Positions 7,519 through 16,721 of a stretch of 64,000 nucleotides of DNA are shown piece by piece. Position 1 is the stretch's first letter; each line of letters starts with the position of its first letter. The DNA lies in NCBI RefSeq assembly GCF_035621135.1, contig NZ_CP141728.1:3162001-3226000 (forward strand), given 5' to 3'. Source of the DNA: Sinanaerobacter sp. ZZT-01. Lineage in GTDB: Bacteria; Bacillota; Clostridia; Peptostreptococcales; Anaerovoracaceae. The notes under the pieces are model-generated. The model saw nothing but the letters and a program-made list of their open reading frames with translations, ran no database searches and was not told the origin of the DNA. The position numbers and the translations under genes are program-made.

Positions 7519-7986
7519 CTAATAATCCTTCCAATACACTTCAGACATTCCCTCAATGGTACTTTTTATAGGGATTTTTAATACAACCGGCCGTTTTGAA
7601 AATGCCGGTGTCAAAATAGTCATATCATAACTGTCCTCCACCACTACCGTAAAGGAATCTCGAAACTGTATTTTCTTAGAAGAATCAAGATACCTTATAT
7701 TTTCCACGGTCATTTTTGCATTCGTTTGTAATTTATCATTCAAATCTCGAAGCTGCTCCTTTACATCACTTGTAACCTGTCCATTCAGTTCAATGGTCTG
7801 CGCAAGTTCCTTTGCAATATAGTGCACATGCTGGTATTTCACCATCATTTGAAGCAAATTCATGCAGTTCAAAATCATAATGACAATAATCAGCATGATC
7901 ACGATTGGTTCCCATAGCAGTTCACCTTCTCTACCGGAAAAGAAGGCTTTCCATCGCTGAAAAGCCTGTAACTTTCTCCTTCTCAT
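7519..7986 (-). CDS. TadE-like or DUF4320-like minor pilin
   Basis: 155 aa from ATG 7986 (AGGTGG four bases upstream); the longer frame overlaps the prepilin gene. After a basic segment (MRRRKLQAFQRWKAF), residues 25-48 (LLWEPIVIMLIIVIMILNCMNLL) are one membrane helix, followed by a soluble domain. The pattern matches TadE-like and DUF4320 proteins of clostridial mobile elements. The acidic residue just before the helix (GREGELLWE) is where pilin-type cleavage could occur. Confidence 0.65.
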   Translation of the reverse strand: MRRRKLQAFQRWKAFFSGREGELLWEPIVIMLIIVIMILNCMNLLQMMVKYQHVHYIAKELAQTIELNGQVTSDVKEQLRDLNDKLQTNAKMTVENIRYLDSSKKIQFRDSFTVVVEDSYDMTILTPAFSKRPVVLKIPIKSTIEGMSEVYWKDY

Positions 7987-7994
7987 TTTGCCAC

Positions 7995-8225
7995 CTAAAC
8001 AGTCAGCAAGGACTTGAACTTGTCTACCATGGAATCCCAAAGGTTGGATATTGTAGGGCTAACTGCTTTTAACAGCAATCCCACAATCACAATTCCTACT
8101 AATGCTGCCAGCAGGATTTCCCACCCAGCCATGCCGGATTCATCCTTCTGTAGCTTACAAAAGAAACCAATGCACGCTTTGTTGTACTTTTCTTCCACAT
8201 TCTTCATCACAGCTTTTACTTTCAT
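7995..8225 (-). CDS. Flp-type major prepilin
   Basis: 76 aa from the second ATG (8225), which has AGGAGG at correct spacing. Residues 29-55 contain DESGMAGWEILLAALVGIVIVGLLLK: a glycine, then a hydrophobic helix with glutamate at position +5 of the mature chain, the class-III prepilin cut site. The tail after the helix is short, as in Flp pilins. The TadV-like peptidase at 1144-1560 should process it and the CpaF/TadB/TadC motor should assemble it. Confidence 0.8.
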   Translation of the reverse strand: MKVKAVMKNVEEKYNKACIGFFCKLQKDESGMAGWEILLAALVGIVIVGLLLKAVSPTISNLWDSMVDKFKSLLTV

Positions 8226-8243
8226 TTTCATTTCCTCCTAAAA

Positions 8244-9158
8244 TTAAATCATTTTTCCTAAGCCAGAGCTAATGCTGGCAATAATCACATACAGCATGGC
8301 GGTCATAGCCACACCAACAAGCGGCAGCGTAGCCACCGTAACTTTTCCCGGACGCTTATCCAACTCCCGTTTCAGATTCTCTCTTGCCCGCAGATCCATA
8401 TCATTAGCTAAACGATCTAACGCCAGCTCCTGATTTTCTCCACGAGTCACGCCAATTAACGTATTGCACAGATAATTAACTTCCGTCAATCCAATCCGAT
8501 TAGCAAAGTTTCTCAATGCCGTTTCAATGCTCTTTGACTTCATTTCCATAATGAGGAGCGAAACATCATATCGAAAAGCCGAATCTGCGACCTCTAAATA
8601 AGTTTCAAATATACCAATTAGATCTGGAGAACTCCGTGCTTCCTTCAATTTAAAAAGGATTGCCCTTACAAATCCGGGTAATCCCTTTGAAATTTTCTCC
8701 TTTTTCTGTTTTAAAATATCAGAACACAATGTGAACTGATGATACCCTAAAATCGCAACAATGCAGATTCCTATAGGCATAAACATGACCAAGCCACCTA
8801 AGTACAGTCCCACTACTGTGAATAGAAACGTCATTCCTGTTATTGTAATGCCCCTAGCTACATATTCCTGGGGACTACAATCTATATCAGCTCTAGCAAG
8901 CCGCAGCTTCCATTCTGCTGCCTGTCGTTCCTCCAGTGTGATCCATGGAGTAATCTTCCTTGCAATTGGCATCACCAATTCCTCTTGTAACGTTTCTTTT
9001 ATATTGCGTTTCGGCTTTATAGTCCCTCGAAACGCTCTAGTAGCAGCTCTTGGCGGCTCCTTGTTGTAATGCTGCCCAATTAGGTCAAGAGCCTTAATCA
9101 CCAGCAATACAATAGTAATTTGTAACAGTGTCAGTAACATAACAACCTCCTTATTCAA
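8244..9158 (-). CDS. tadC: Pilus assembly inner-membrane protein, TadC-like (type II secretion F family)
   Basis: 304 aa. There is an N-terminal membrane helix at 3-25, two more around residues 110-150 and one at the C-terminus (VATLPLVGVAMTAMLYVIIAS). The cytoplasmic part between residues 150 and 270 (RAILFKLKEARSSPDLIGIFETYLEVADSAFRYDV) is the GspF/TadC fold. It forms the platform with TadB on which the CpaF ATPase acts. It overlaps tadB by 8 bases. Confidence 0.8.
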   Translation of the reverse strand: MNKEVVMLLTLLQITIVLLVIKALDLIGQHYNKEPPRAATRAFRGTIKPKRNIKETLQEELVMPIARKITPWITLEERQAAEWKLRLARADIDCSPQEYVARGITITGMTFLFTVVGLYLGGLVMFMPIGICIVAILGYHQFTLCSDILKQKKEKISKGLPGFVRAILFKLKEARSSPDLIGIFETYLEVADSAFRYDVSLLIMEMKSKSIETALRNFANRIGLTEVNYLCNTLIGVTRGENQELALDRLANDMDLRARENLKRELDKRPGKVTVATLPLVGVAMTAMLYVIIASISSGLGKMI

Positions 9159-10068
9159 TTGGCCGATTGATTTTCATAACATAAGCTGCTGTCAGAAGCG
9201 AAGTCAGAATCATTGCAATCACAAATCCCTTCCCAATTACGGTCTGGGTCAAAGTGAGAAACCATTGCACATTAACGAATTTCAAAATTGGTATTACAGA
9301 GAACATAGCAGCTACAGTCATGAGATAATTTCTCCATGCCGTCATCATAGCAGTATCACTTTCCTGTTGTATATTTTTCTGATCATTCATTGCCCGCAGA
9401 GTGGATTGTAGGTTAAATTTCATTCTTCTATCTTTCATGCAGAGCAATAGCTTATTAATCCATTCATGAAAGTGCCGATTGTCAATTTTTCCATCCAGCA
9501 GAATCAATGCTCGCTCCACATTAGGATTGATCAGAAGTACATCCGTTAAAAACTCATCAAAGGGATTAATTTCTCGAAACCGTTCATCTACATAGCGATT
9601 CTTCTCTTCCACATATACCTGAAATGCTCCAATGATGTCATCACTTGTCAGATAGGCATTGGTAATGATAGACATAACACTTTCCAATTCTTCCAGCTCT
9701 CTTCGCCTAGCTGACATGGTTCGAAACAGCAAGAACAGATATGCCAGAGGCATAAAGGCTGCTCCAGCGAAAAGGGAGAGCGTCACATCCCTGAAAATGC
9801 CGATTCCACACATACATCCGGCTAAGAAAAAAACAGCTACAACCTTATAAAAGTAATTCCAGCTTTTATGAATTTTCTTTAAGAGGCTGTCCACTTTTAC
9901 CATGGTCTTCTCCAGTGGATTGAGGGCATTTTCTGCAATGATATAAATTCGTTTCCGTTTCGCTGCATTGTCTCTGAAAGAAAGGTGAACTACTTTCGGG
10001 ATGGAAATGTGCCAAGTCTGCATCAGTAATATAGCAGCTACCAGAAGAAAAAAAATGATCCCCAGCAT
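9151..10068 (-). CDS. tadB: Pilus assembly inner-membrane protein, TadB-like
   Basis: 305 aa with an N-terminal helix (MLGIIFFLLVAAILLMQTW), a helical pair near residues 75-110 and a C-terminal pair (MTVAAMFSVIPILKFV and FVIAMILTSLLTAAYVM). The middle cytoplasmic region (LEELESVMSIITNAYLTSDDIIGAFQVYVEEK) is GspF-like. Order and co-orientation with the ATPase upstream and TadC downstream match canonical tad operons. Confidence 0.8.
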   Translation of the reverse strand: MLGIIFFLLVAAILLMQTWHISIPKVVHLSFRDNAAKRKRIYIIAENALNPLEKTMVKVDSLLKKIHKSWNYFYKVVAVFFLAGCMCGIGIFRDVTLSLFAGAAFMPLAYLFLLFRTMSARRRELEELESVMSIITNAYLTSDDIIGAFQVYVEEKNRYVDERFREINPFDEFLTDVLLINPNVERALILLDGKIDNRHFHEWINKLLLCMKDRRMKFNLQSTLRAMNDQKNIQQESDTAMMTAWRNYLMTVAAMFSVIPILKFVNVQWFLTLTQTVIGKGFVIAMILTSLLTAAYVMKINRPIE

Positions 10069-10069
10069 C

Positions 10070-11455
10070 TTACTTCTCCTTTCTCGTGTCAGAATATCGC
10101 TTAATGAATTCTTCGTCTACACTGTTCATACGCAAAGTTTCTTCCAGATTCTCAGAAATGCATCCTACTCTGCGATGCGCTCCGTGTACCTTTAACACGT
10201 TTCCAACTTCGTCCTTTTCGGAATGGTCAATAACAAAACGATAGATGCTATGTCCAACCACTTCTCCATCCTGCACACCAGTCGCCTCAAAAATCTCCAT
10301 CCATCGCCTGGATTTATCCTTTAATTGCTTGCAAAAGACCATCAGAGGAAATGCTTTTACAATGTTTTTTAACATGCGTGTTTCCGATAATCGAGTTCCC
10401 GATTCCATACACATAGTTAAGATTCTGTCGTAAGCATCTGCTGCACTATTGGCATGTAGACTTGAAACAATGGTATGCCCTGTACGTCCGGCCTCCTGCG
10501 CTGTCATAGCCTCTTCTCCACGCATTTCTGCAGGAACAATAATATCCGGATGAAACCGCAAAGCCATTTTTAGCAAGTCGTTCATTGTGATCGTTCCCGG
10601 CTTGGTATATGTCTGTACCACGTCATTGATAACAAAGCCTTCTTGATCCACAATCGGCAAATCCAGTTCCTTTGTATCCTCAATGGTATAAACACGAGTC
10701 TCCTTAACAATCGTTCCCAACACATAATTCATATTGGATGTTTTCCCAGACCCGGTGGATCCTACAAATGCCATAGAAACCCCGCTGCCTAAACAGGTAG
10801 TAATAAAGTCTAATTCTTCCTGCAAAACTGTCCCTGACTCAATAAGAGTCTCTCTTGTAATACCGGATTTCTTCTGTTTTCGAATCGAAGCCACTCCTCC
10901 TACTTCTGAGTCTACACACGGAGAAATTGCGCCTGACATACGTACGCCTTTGGATATGTAAGAATCACCCAAGGGCTGCGCACCATCCAAAATGACAGCT
11001 CCCGAACGTGCCATTTTTTGAACAATATTAGTGCATTGCTCTGCTGTTTCAAATCGCTCTCTCACGAGTACCGTTTTATCTTTATAGATTACTCTTGTAC
11101 TGTTCGAACCATTGATATTTATTTCTTCCACTTCAGCATCTTTCAGATATTTTTCAACGAAGCTAAAGCCGGCCATATCCTCATAAATACGCTGTGCCAA
11201 TTCTTCTACGGACAACTCATTATCTACCAAACGTTCCACGTTTAAATAGTGGATAATCAATTGTACCAGTCGTGGCCGTTTTTCTTTGTCCGTCCAATCT
11301 CTTGCTAACTCTTCTGCATGATTTGTGCTGATAATATGCTGCATCCGTTCTTTGATTTCCGGATAATTTTTTGCCTGTATCCCCTTTTGCTGATTCAGGT
11401 ACTCCATGTTTTTCTGATACATCAGATTTTCCAGTGTAATAAGCCGATCTGCCAT
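10070..11455 (-). CDS. cpaF: CpaF/TadA-family pilus assembly ATPase
   Basis: 461 aa. Walker A GSTGSGKTSNM lies near residues 232-242, the Asp box YTIEDTKELDLP near 255-266, Walker B DIIVPAEMRGEEAM near 310-322, and the His box HTIVSSLHANSAADAYDRI follows. The N-terminal 150 residues hold the TadA-type domain (FVEKYLKDAEVEEININGS). Length and motif order are normal for CpaF. It hydrolyses ATP to drive pilin assembly. It lies one base from tadB and directly after the MinD-like gene. VirB11 in conjugation systems is related, so a double role for both pilus and T4SS is possible. Confidence 0.9.
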   Translation of the reverse strand: MADRLITLENLMYQKNMEYLNQQKGIQAKNYPEIKERMQHIISTNHAEELARDWTDKEKRPRLVQLIIHYLNVERLVDNELSVEELAQRIYEDMAGFSFVEKYLKDAEVEEININGSNSTRVIYKDKTVLVRERFETAEQCTNIVQKMARSGAVILDGAQPLGDSYISKGVRMSGAISPCVDSEVGGVASIRKQKKSGITRETLIESGTVLQEELDFITTCLGSGVSMAFVGSTGSGKTSNMNYVLGTIVKETRVYTIEDTKELDLPIVDQEGFVINDVVQTYTKPGTITMNDLLKMALRFHPDIIVPAEMRGEEAMTAQEAGRTGHTIVSSLHANSAADAYDRILTMCMESGTRLSETRMLKNIVKAFPLMVFCKQLKDKSRRWMEIFEATGVQDGEVVGHSIYRFVIDHSEKDEVGNVLKVHGAHRRVGCISENLEETLRMNSVDEEFIKRYSDTRKEK

Positions 11456-12175
11456 CTACTGTACCTCCTCTGCCAGCTGCTCCATCACAGCTCGATATTG
11501 TTTTGCCTCCTTGGACTTCATCTCATAAATGAGCTTCCCGCTGTTTTGGAATACCACAGCATCCTCTACGGCAGGAAGCTGTACGGTATCGGTAAGCCCA
11601 TACAGCTGAAGGAATTCATGCATACTGCATCCTATGTTCCACTGCCCAATCACCGGCTTTACCAGTTCTTTGATATGAAACCGTTCAAAAAAGCTCTGCA
11701 TGGCTTGATGCCATAACCCACTTTCGGAAGACAGGGTATAGGTGCAAAGTATCTGATCTGCCAAAAACAATCCCAAGCTAGTCATTGGTTCCCGCAAATA
11801 TCCAGTACAGTCAATCACAATATAGTCCGAACATACTTGAAGCTGCTGAAACAACCGCTTTGTTCTGTTTTCATAGAGCTCTTCCATACATGGCTCAGTC
11901 ATCTTATTCGGAATTCCCAGAAGAAAAATATTCTCTCTATTTTTACATGGAGTAAGCATCCGTTGTGGTTGTTCTGCCGTGTCGGCCAATGCGGCAAAGA
12001 TTCCCTGCTCTTCCGAAATACTTTCTCCGAAAAACGTCTGAATCCCACCGTAATCCAGATTAGCAGAAGCTAGAATTACCACTTGGTTTTTAGTCGCCAG
12101 AGCACAGCTTAAATTAGCTGCCAGTGTACTTTTTCCTGATCCGGGTCTTCCATAAACTGCAATAATTTTGCTCAT
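11456..12175 (-). CDS. MinD/TadZ-like P-loop ATPase
   Basis: 239 aa. GRPGSGKSTLAANLSCAL at residues 9-26 is a normal Walker A with lysine. DYIVIDCTGYLREPM near residue 115-130 is the Walker B area of the MinD/ParA superfamily. The N-terminal receiver domain of classical CpaE is absent. In tad systems this protein places the pilus machine at the cell pole. It stands between cpaB and cpaF, the classical place of tadZ. A second TadZ-like gene lies at 15453-16721. Confidence 0.75.
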   Translation of the reverse strand: MSKIIAVYGRPGSGKSTLAANLSCALATKNQVVILASANLDYGGIQTFFGESISEEQGIFAALADTAEQPQRMLTPCKNRENIFLLGIPNKMTEPCMEELYENRTKRLFQQLQVCSDYIVIDCTGYLREPMTSLGLFLADQILCTYTLSSESGLWHQAMQSFFERFHIKELVKPVIGQWNIGCSMHEFLQLYGLTDTVQLPAVEDAVVFQNSGKLIYEMKSKEAKQYRAVMEQLAEEVQ

Positions 12176-12183
12176 ACTGCCTC

Positions 12184-12906
12184 CTATCTCTTTATTAATG
12201 TAATATGAATTTTGCCATTATACTCTGCATCCAATAACCTTGCTGCTTGCGTTTCTGTGACTATGAATGTTATGGTTTGGGGTATTGCATCGACGGCATC
12301 AGCTTTGGATGCTTTGACATCATCCACACTAACTGCATCTGCATTTTCAATATCGTAGATTTCAAGATTCTTTAAAGATGTCTCAAAGATAACCTGAAAG
12401 CCCGCATCTGTTTCTCGGACTGTTCCAACATTAACAATGTCACCTTTTTGTAAATGAGAGGCAAGCCCCGCAGCATTGGATTGTAATGTAATGGTGGTAA
12501 GCTGTTTTCCCTGTTTTACAATATTTTCGATGATAGGATCCGATACAAAATCACCAATTTTTGCATCGGTAATATAATCACCGGCAAGTAAATCCACCTT
12601 TGCAACTTTTCCTTCTACCTTTTGTATGCTTTTTATAATACCTGAAGGCAATCCATACGCTCCAACTTTTTTTTCAATCACTTTATTTGCTTTAATGATC
12701 TCCCCTTTTTTAATGTTCTCTGCAACTGCAACAACCATTGCCGTATCTGCTTGCTGCTCATAAAGCTTTGGTAACACGACAAAGGAAAGTATTGCTGCCA
12801 GTACAATGCATAGCAAGCTTAATAGCTTTTTATTTTTTAGATATTTCCCGGGATTTCTCCGAAGCTTTACTTTCTCTTGCAGTTTTTCTTTTTTCTTAAA
12901 TAGCAT
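12184..12906 (-). CDS. cpaB: SAF-domain pilus assembly protein, CpaB/RcpC-like
   Basis: 240 aa. There is a basic cytoplasmic start (MLFKKKEKLQEKVKLRRNP), one membrane helix at about 27-48 (LLSLLCIVLAAILSFVVLP), then an SAF domain from residue 58 (VVAVAENIKKGEIIKANKV) through LLAGDYITDAKIGD. The rest is an extracytoplasmic beta domain. CpaB proteins bridge the pilus base and envelope; in this monoderm no secretin partner is expected or seen. The gene starts 26 bases after the terminator hairpin that ends the SLH-Ig gene. Confidence 0.8.
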   Translation of the reverse strand: MLFKKKEKLQEKVKLRRNPGKYLKNKKLLSLLCIVLAAILSFVVLPKLYEQQADTAMVVAVAENIKKGEIIKANKVIEKKVGAYGLPSGIIKSIQKVEGKVAKVDLLAGDYITDAKIGDFVSDPIIENIVKQGKQLTTITLQSNAAGLASHLQKGDIVNVGTVRETDAGFQVIFETSLKNLEIYDIENADAVSVDDVKASKADAVDAIPQTITFIVTETQAARLLDAEYNGKIHITLIKR

Positions 12907-12932
12907 AGTTCCTCCTATTTTTTTAATAAAAA

Positions 12933-12953
12933 AGGAAAGGTTTATCCTTTCCT
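12933..12953 (-). terminator. Terminator hairpin overlapping the SLH-Ig stop codon
   Basis: AGGAAAGG (12933-12940) pairs with CCTTTCCT (12946-12953) across a 5-base loop; on the minus strand TTTTTTATT follows. The stem includes part of the stop codon at 12952-12954. It should lower transcription into cpaB and the downstream tad genes unless they have their own promoter. Confidence 0.6.
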
Positions 12954-15438
12954 ATTTCACACGAATTAACATTGCTTCGATGCTCTTATTGATAATGGTA
13001 GCGACCTCTGCTCTGGTTGCTGTATCAGACAATTGCAAGCTCCCTCCAATTCTTTCTATTAGGATGCCATTGTTCTGCATCCAGGTTACCGGATCAGTCT
13101 CTTTTTCCACTTCCACGCCGGAATGCTCTGCAAATTGATATAGCATCCTGGCCAGCTGTTCCTTGGTAACAGCTGCTTCCGGTCTCACAAGGTCTTCTTC
13201 TCTGGCAATATACTCTTTTACCCAAGCTAAATCTGGATCATACCATTGTCCCTTATTCGTTGGTAGCTGATCCGCTTTATATCCATCCAATCGATGCAAA
13301 ATAGCGGCCATCATTGCGATAGTCATGGTGTCATCCGGTGCAAATCGTTTATCGCCTATTCCCGCAAAGATTTCTCGGGATGCTGCTTTGTCAATTTCCT
13401 GCTTTGCCCAATGTGTATTTGTATCAACAAAGTCCTTGCTATTGTCGATAAACTCAAACTCTGCATCTCCTGTTATCTTGACATACAGCTTACCCTCCAT
13501 AATTGCCTGAAAAGATGGGATGGTATTATTAATGACATTTCGAGCTACTTTGTTGTCAAGCATCGGAATTACCATATACATGGCATCATGAGATTGGTTT
13601 ACTTTAACCCTAATGTTACCATTCTCTCCTTCTGATAAAACAACATCTGATTTTCCTAAACGATCCTCCCCTTTCACTATGACCTCTCCGATTGGTTTCT
13701 CCGCATTGGGTTTACTACTGCTCGGCTTTCTTACCACAGTAATTTCAAATTCGCATTGTTTTCCTTCATAGATAATTTTAATGGTCTGCTTTCCTAAAAC
13801 GGAGGAATCAAACGGTAAAATCATATCCTTTGTTACCTTAACCGTCTCTTTGCTGTCGTCGGCTCTTATTACTTCAATTGTTGCATCGTTCAGATCCAGC
13901 GAAGCGTTTTGTACAACAATAGCTCCTGGTGAGGTAAGCAAGGTGATTTCAGTAACTGGAGCTTTCCCAACTTCTATTTCAAATGTATCGCTGCAACCTT
14001 TGCTGCTTACAGTAATCGTCTGTTTTCCTGTCTGTTTCGCCTCATAGCCGGTTGCTGTCACTTGATCCAATGTTAGCAATTCATCTTTTCCATTATCATA
14101 ATACATTCGAATGGCACTCCCACTTAGATCTAACGGCTCACTCCATTCATATTTCACTTTATCCGGAACTTTTTCAACGATAAGCTTAACCGGTGATTTT
14201 TTGATTACTGTAATCGGCTGCTGGCAGGTTACGGTTACATCATTTTCATAATATGCTATTGTTACTAAGGTTTGTCCTAATTGCAACGCAGCACCATCAG
14301 TAGAAGATAACTCTTTTGCTATATCGAAAGTTCCATTATCGTAAGTAACCTTGACCGAAATGCCGTCAAAGTCAAATGGTAGGTCTTCAATATATTGTAA
14401 TTTTGATGGTGGTGTCATGATTTCAAGCTTAATAGGTGATTTTGCTTTTACTTTAGCCTTATATGTCGTTGTAAATTCCTTATATCCAACCTTTATCTCT
14501 ATCTCCCCTACCTCAGAACCATGAGTGATCACACTGGCTTCTGTTAATGGAATTTCTTTTGTACTGCCATCATTAAATTCCAAAGCAAGCTCCCCTCCGG
14601 TTAAGTCGATATTTACTAACCCTTCAAGGTACTCTACTGTCTCCGGCAGCTTACTCACATGAATTCCTGTTAATTTTGCTACTGTAATCGGAACATCGGC
14701 ATAAGCCGTACCACCATTTTCAGAAAATGTGACGCGAATACTGTTTACCGAAGGATCTAAATTTGTTTGCTTAGAAAGCGTATAGCCTGTTACTTCCTCT
14801 TGATGACCATCTGCATAGATGGCTTGTACAACCATTCCTTCCGGCTCAAAGTCCTCATATTCTTTGTAATGTGCCTTATTTGGCTGCTTTACAATAACGA
14901 TACTGGTTAACTCTGGGTATTCCTTCACCGTTTTATATACTGTGCCCGCATAGTTCTGCTGATATATTCTTGTGTCTGATGCTGGGATATATCCTTGTCC
15001 CTCATACATACCACACTTAAATACTTTCCCCTGGTTAAGACAACTGTCTTTTTTACAGTTGACGCAGTAACCAGCCCCGTGCCCATGACCGTAGGTGGTA
15101 GTATACCCACACTTCCAACACACATAATTATATGTCTCGCAACTGCTAGTATGCACATGCCCTGGACTCCCTGGGTTATAACTGCCACTCTTGACAAAAC
15201 TGGCTCCATTTTTGTCAAGTGATCCTTTATATCCATCCGCATCTGTATATTCCATCTTTTGATCAAAACTATTGTTAGAGCTTGTTTTTGAGTCAGTAAC
15301 CGCCTTACTTAAAACTTTGTCAACGCTATACCCATACGCTGTACTACGATCAAAATCTAAAACAGTCATCGCCTGTGCTCCTACTGCTACTAGCACTGCT
15401 AATAAGACGACTCTTATCCCATATTTTTTGTTTTTCAA
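12952..15438 (-). CDS. Large surface protein: Cys/His cluster, five Ig-like repeats, SLH region
   Basis: 828 aa from TTG 15438, chosen because GGGGAGGAAATACA precedes it and the longer frame begins inside that ribosome site. A signal or anchor helix is at 5-24. A Cys/His cluster at about 93-143 contains HVHTSSCE, CWKCGY, YCVNCKKDSC and FKCGMY. Five Ig-like repeats of about 78 residues fill about 172-590 (bacterial Ig group-3 style; each opens like LTGIHVSKLPETVEYLEG). The C-terminal 150 residues are SLH-like (THWAKQEIDKAASREIFAGIG and the following segments). It probably presents an adhesive stalk on the wall. It sits between the two TadZ-like genes, so it is part of the pilus locus. Confidence 0.8.
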   Translation of the reverse strand: MKNKKYGIRVVLLAVLVAVGAQAMTVLDFDRSTAYGYSVDKVLSKAVTDSKTSSNNSFDQKMEYTDADGYKGSLDKNGASFVKSGSYNPGSPGHVHTSSCETYNYVCWKCGYTTTYGHGHGAGYCVNCKKDSCLNQGKVFKCGMYEGQGYIPASDTRIYQQNYAGTVYKTVKEYPELTSIVIVKQPNKAHYKEYEDFEPEGMVVQAIYADGHQEEVTGYTLSKQTNLDPSVNSIRVTFSENGGTAYADVPITVAKLTGIHVSKLPETVEYLEGLVNIDLTGGELALEFNDGSTKEIPLTEASVITHGSEVGEIEIKVGYKEFTTTYKAKVKAKSPIKLEIMTPPSKLQYIEDLPFDFDGISVKVTYDNGTFDIAKELSSTDGAALQLGQTLVTIAYYENDVTVTCQQPITVIKKSPVKLIVEKVPDKVKYEWSEPLDLSGSAIRMYYDNGKDELLTLDQVTATGYEAKQTGKQTITVSSKGCSDTFEIEVGKAPVTEITLLTSPGAIVVQNASLDLNDATIEVIRADDSKETVKVTKDMILPFDSSVLGKQTIKIIYEGKQCEFEITVVRKPSSSKPNAEKPIGEVIVKGEDRLGKSDVVLSEGENGNIRVKVNQSHDAMYMVIPMLDNKVARNVINNTIPSFQAIMEGKLYVKITGDAEFEFIDNSKDFVDTNTHWAKQEIDKAASREIFAGIGDKRFAPDDTMTIAMMAAILHRLDGYKADQLPTNKGQWYDPDLAWVKEYIAREEDLVRPEAAVTKEQLARMLYQFAEHSGVEVEKETDPVTWMQNNGILIERIGGSLQLSDTATRAEVATIINKSIEAMLIRVK

Positions 15439-15452
15439 TGTATTTCCTCCCC

Positions 15453-16721
15453 TCAATTAAATAAAAAAGAAAAAGCTGCTTTTCTATCCTTTCCTTTTAG
15501 CCTTTCTCGGTTTTGCTCGATTCCCAACCACATGAGCAATATTTCTAGTGCGGTATCGGTTGAGCTACAAAAATTCAAATTGTATTGTTTGGCAATCCGA
15601 TCCGTTAATCCTCGAATTGAGAATATAAAGGTTTCCAAATTATCAAATGCCGGATTATTTATGAAATAATTTAACTTTCCGGCATTCCATTCATCGGAAA
15701 ATCCAACTGCAATTTTATAATTGCAGCGGAAAAACTCTTCAATCTCATATTCCTTTTCAGTTAATCGGTCTGTTTTCAATTGACCCGTCGGTAAAATATC
15801 AAACAAATTACCAAAGTCTAAAAGAATAAACTTATAATCATTCTTATACGCTTCCAAAAGCTTCAGCCTTTTTTCTCCCGGTGCAGGAATTATATAAGCG
15901 GCATTTTTTTTCTTATCAAGGTAATGCAGATCAATTTTATCATCCATAGAAATGACCGCCGTATCATAGCCTAAGCTTTGCAAGTTCTCTGCTAAAGAGA
16001 TTGCCGTTGTTGTTGCACCAGCTCCACGAGCTAAATTAAAAATACCAAGCGTAATCTTTCCCATTAGCTTGGCATCAGTTGGTACCATTATTTTTTTCTC
16101 AACAATCTTTTCTACAATTTTCTCTACTTCCACAGGGACCTCTTTGATAACCTCCTTTTCCACTTCAATTGGTACCTCTTTTATTACCTCAATCGGAACC
16201 TCCTTTTCAACAATTTTTTCTATCGGCTTTTCTATAATTTTCTCAATTGGCTTTTCCACTTCACCTACTTTTTCAACAATCTTCTCAACTACCTTTACTG
16301 ATTTATTAGACACAGGCATAGAACGATTTTTAATTTCCGGCATAATCTCTGTGAAATTGTAGTTTCCATCAATTGCATAATACAGGTTATATACTCCATA
16401 GCCAAAGGCCCAATTTTTAAATTGTTCATCCGGCTTTTCATAATTAATGAATAGGCTGATAAATATCTCTTTGTCTACCTCACGAATAGCTTTTATTACC
16501 TCTCTTTTTCCATCCTCAGTACCTACAAGTGCTGCATCGGAAATAAGGACGATATCTGCACGCTCTGTCTGAATTCCCTCAATGATTTCTTCAATCAGCA
16601 CATAATCCTTATCAATTAAGTTAATCCCATATTGATTAAAGACCGGAATTAATTGCCGTACATTTTCTAAGCTACCAAGCATTGCTAATGCCGTAGCTTC
16701 CGATTTCTTTGCCAATCTCAT
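15453..16721 (-). CDS. TadZ/CpaE-like protein with charged linker and degenerate P-loop
   Basis: 422 aa. Residues 1-130 resemble a receiver-like domain (ADIVLISDAALVG). Residues 142-211 are a low-complexity linker built on VEKIVEK and EVPIEV units. The C-terminal MinD-like domain begins LGIFNLARGAGATTTAISLA at 225-244: the shape of a ParA/MinD Walker A, but the usual lysines are missing. AVISMDDKIDLHYL and FILLDFGNLFDIL mark the remaining strands. It probably localises or scaffolds without normal ATP hydrolysis. Four-base overlap with virB4 links conjugation and pilus genes. Confidence 0.7.
   Translation of the reverse strand: MRLAKKSEATALAMLGSLENVRQLIPVFNQYGINLIDKDYVLIEEIIEGIQTERADIVLISDAALVGTEDGKREVIKAIREVDKEIFISLFINYEKPDEQFKNWAFGYGVYNLYYAIDGNYNFTEIMPEIKNRSMPVSNKSVKVVEKIVEKVGEVEKPIEKIIEKPIEKIVEKEVPIEVIKEVPIEVEKEVIKEVPVEVEKIVEKIVEKKIMVPTDAKLMGKITLGIFNLARGAGATTTAISLAENLQSLGYDTAVISMDDKIDLHYLDKKKNAAYIIPAPGEKRLKLLEAYKNDYKFILLDFGNLFDILPTGQLKTDRLTEKEYEIEEFFRCNYKIAVGFSDEWNAGKLNYFINNPAFDNLETFIFSIRGLTDRIAKQYNLNFCSSTDTALEILLMWLGIEQNRERLKGKDRKAAFSFLFN

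Noticed and set aside
16090-16320. Tandem DNA repeats that could suggest a CRISPR or minisatellite
   Set aside because: They are imperfect coding repeats of the charged protein linker, without spacers.
16069-16362. Plus-strand 97-aa Ser/Thr/Phe repeat frame
   Set aside because: It is the mirror of the low-complexity Glu/Lys/Val linker of the TadZ-like gene; repeats there make a long open frame on the other strand.
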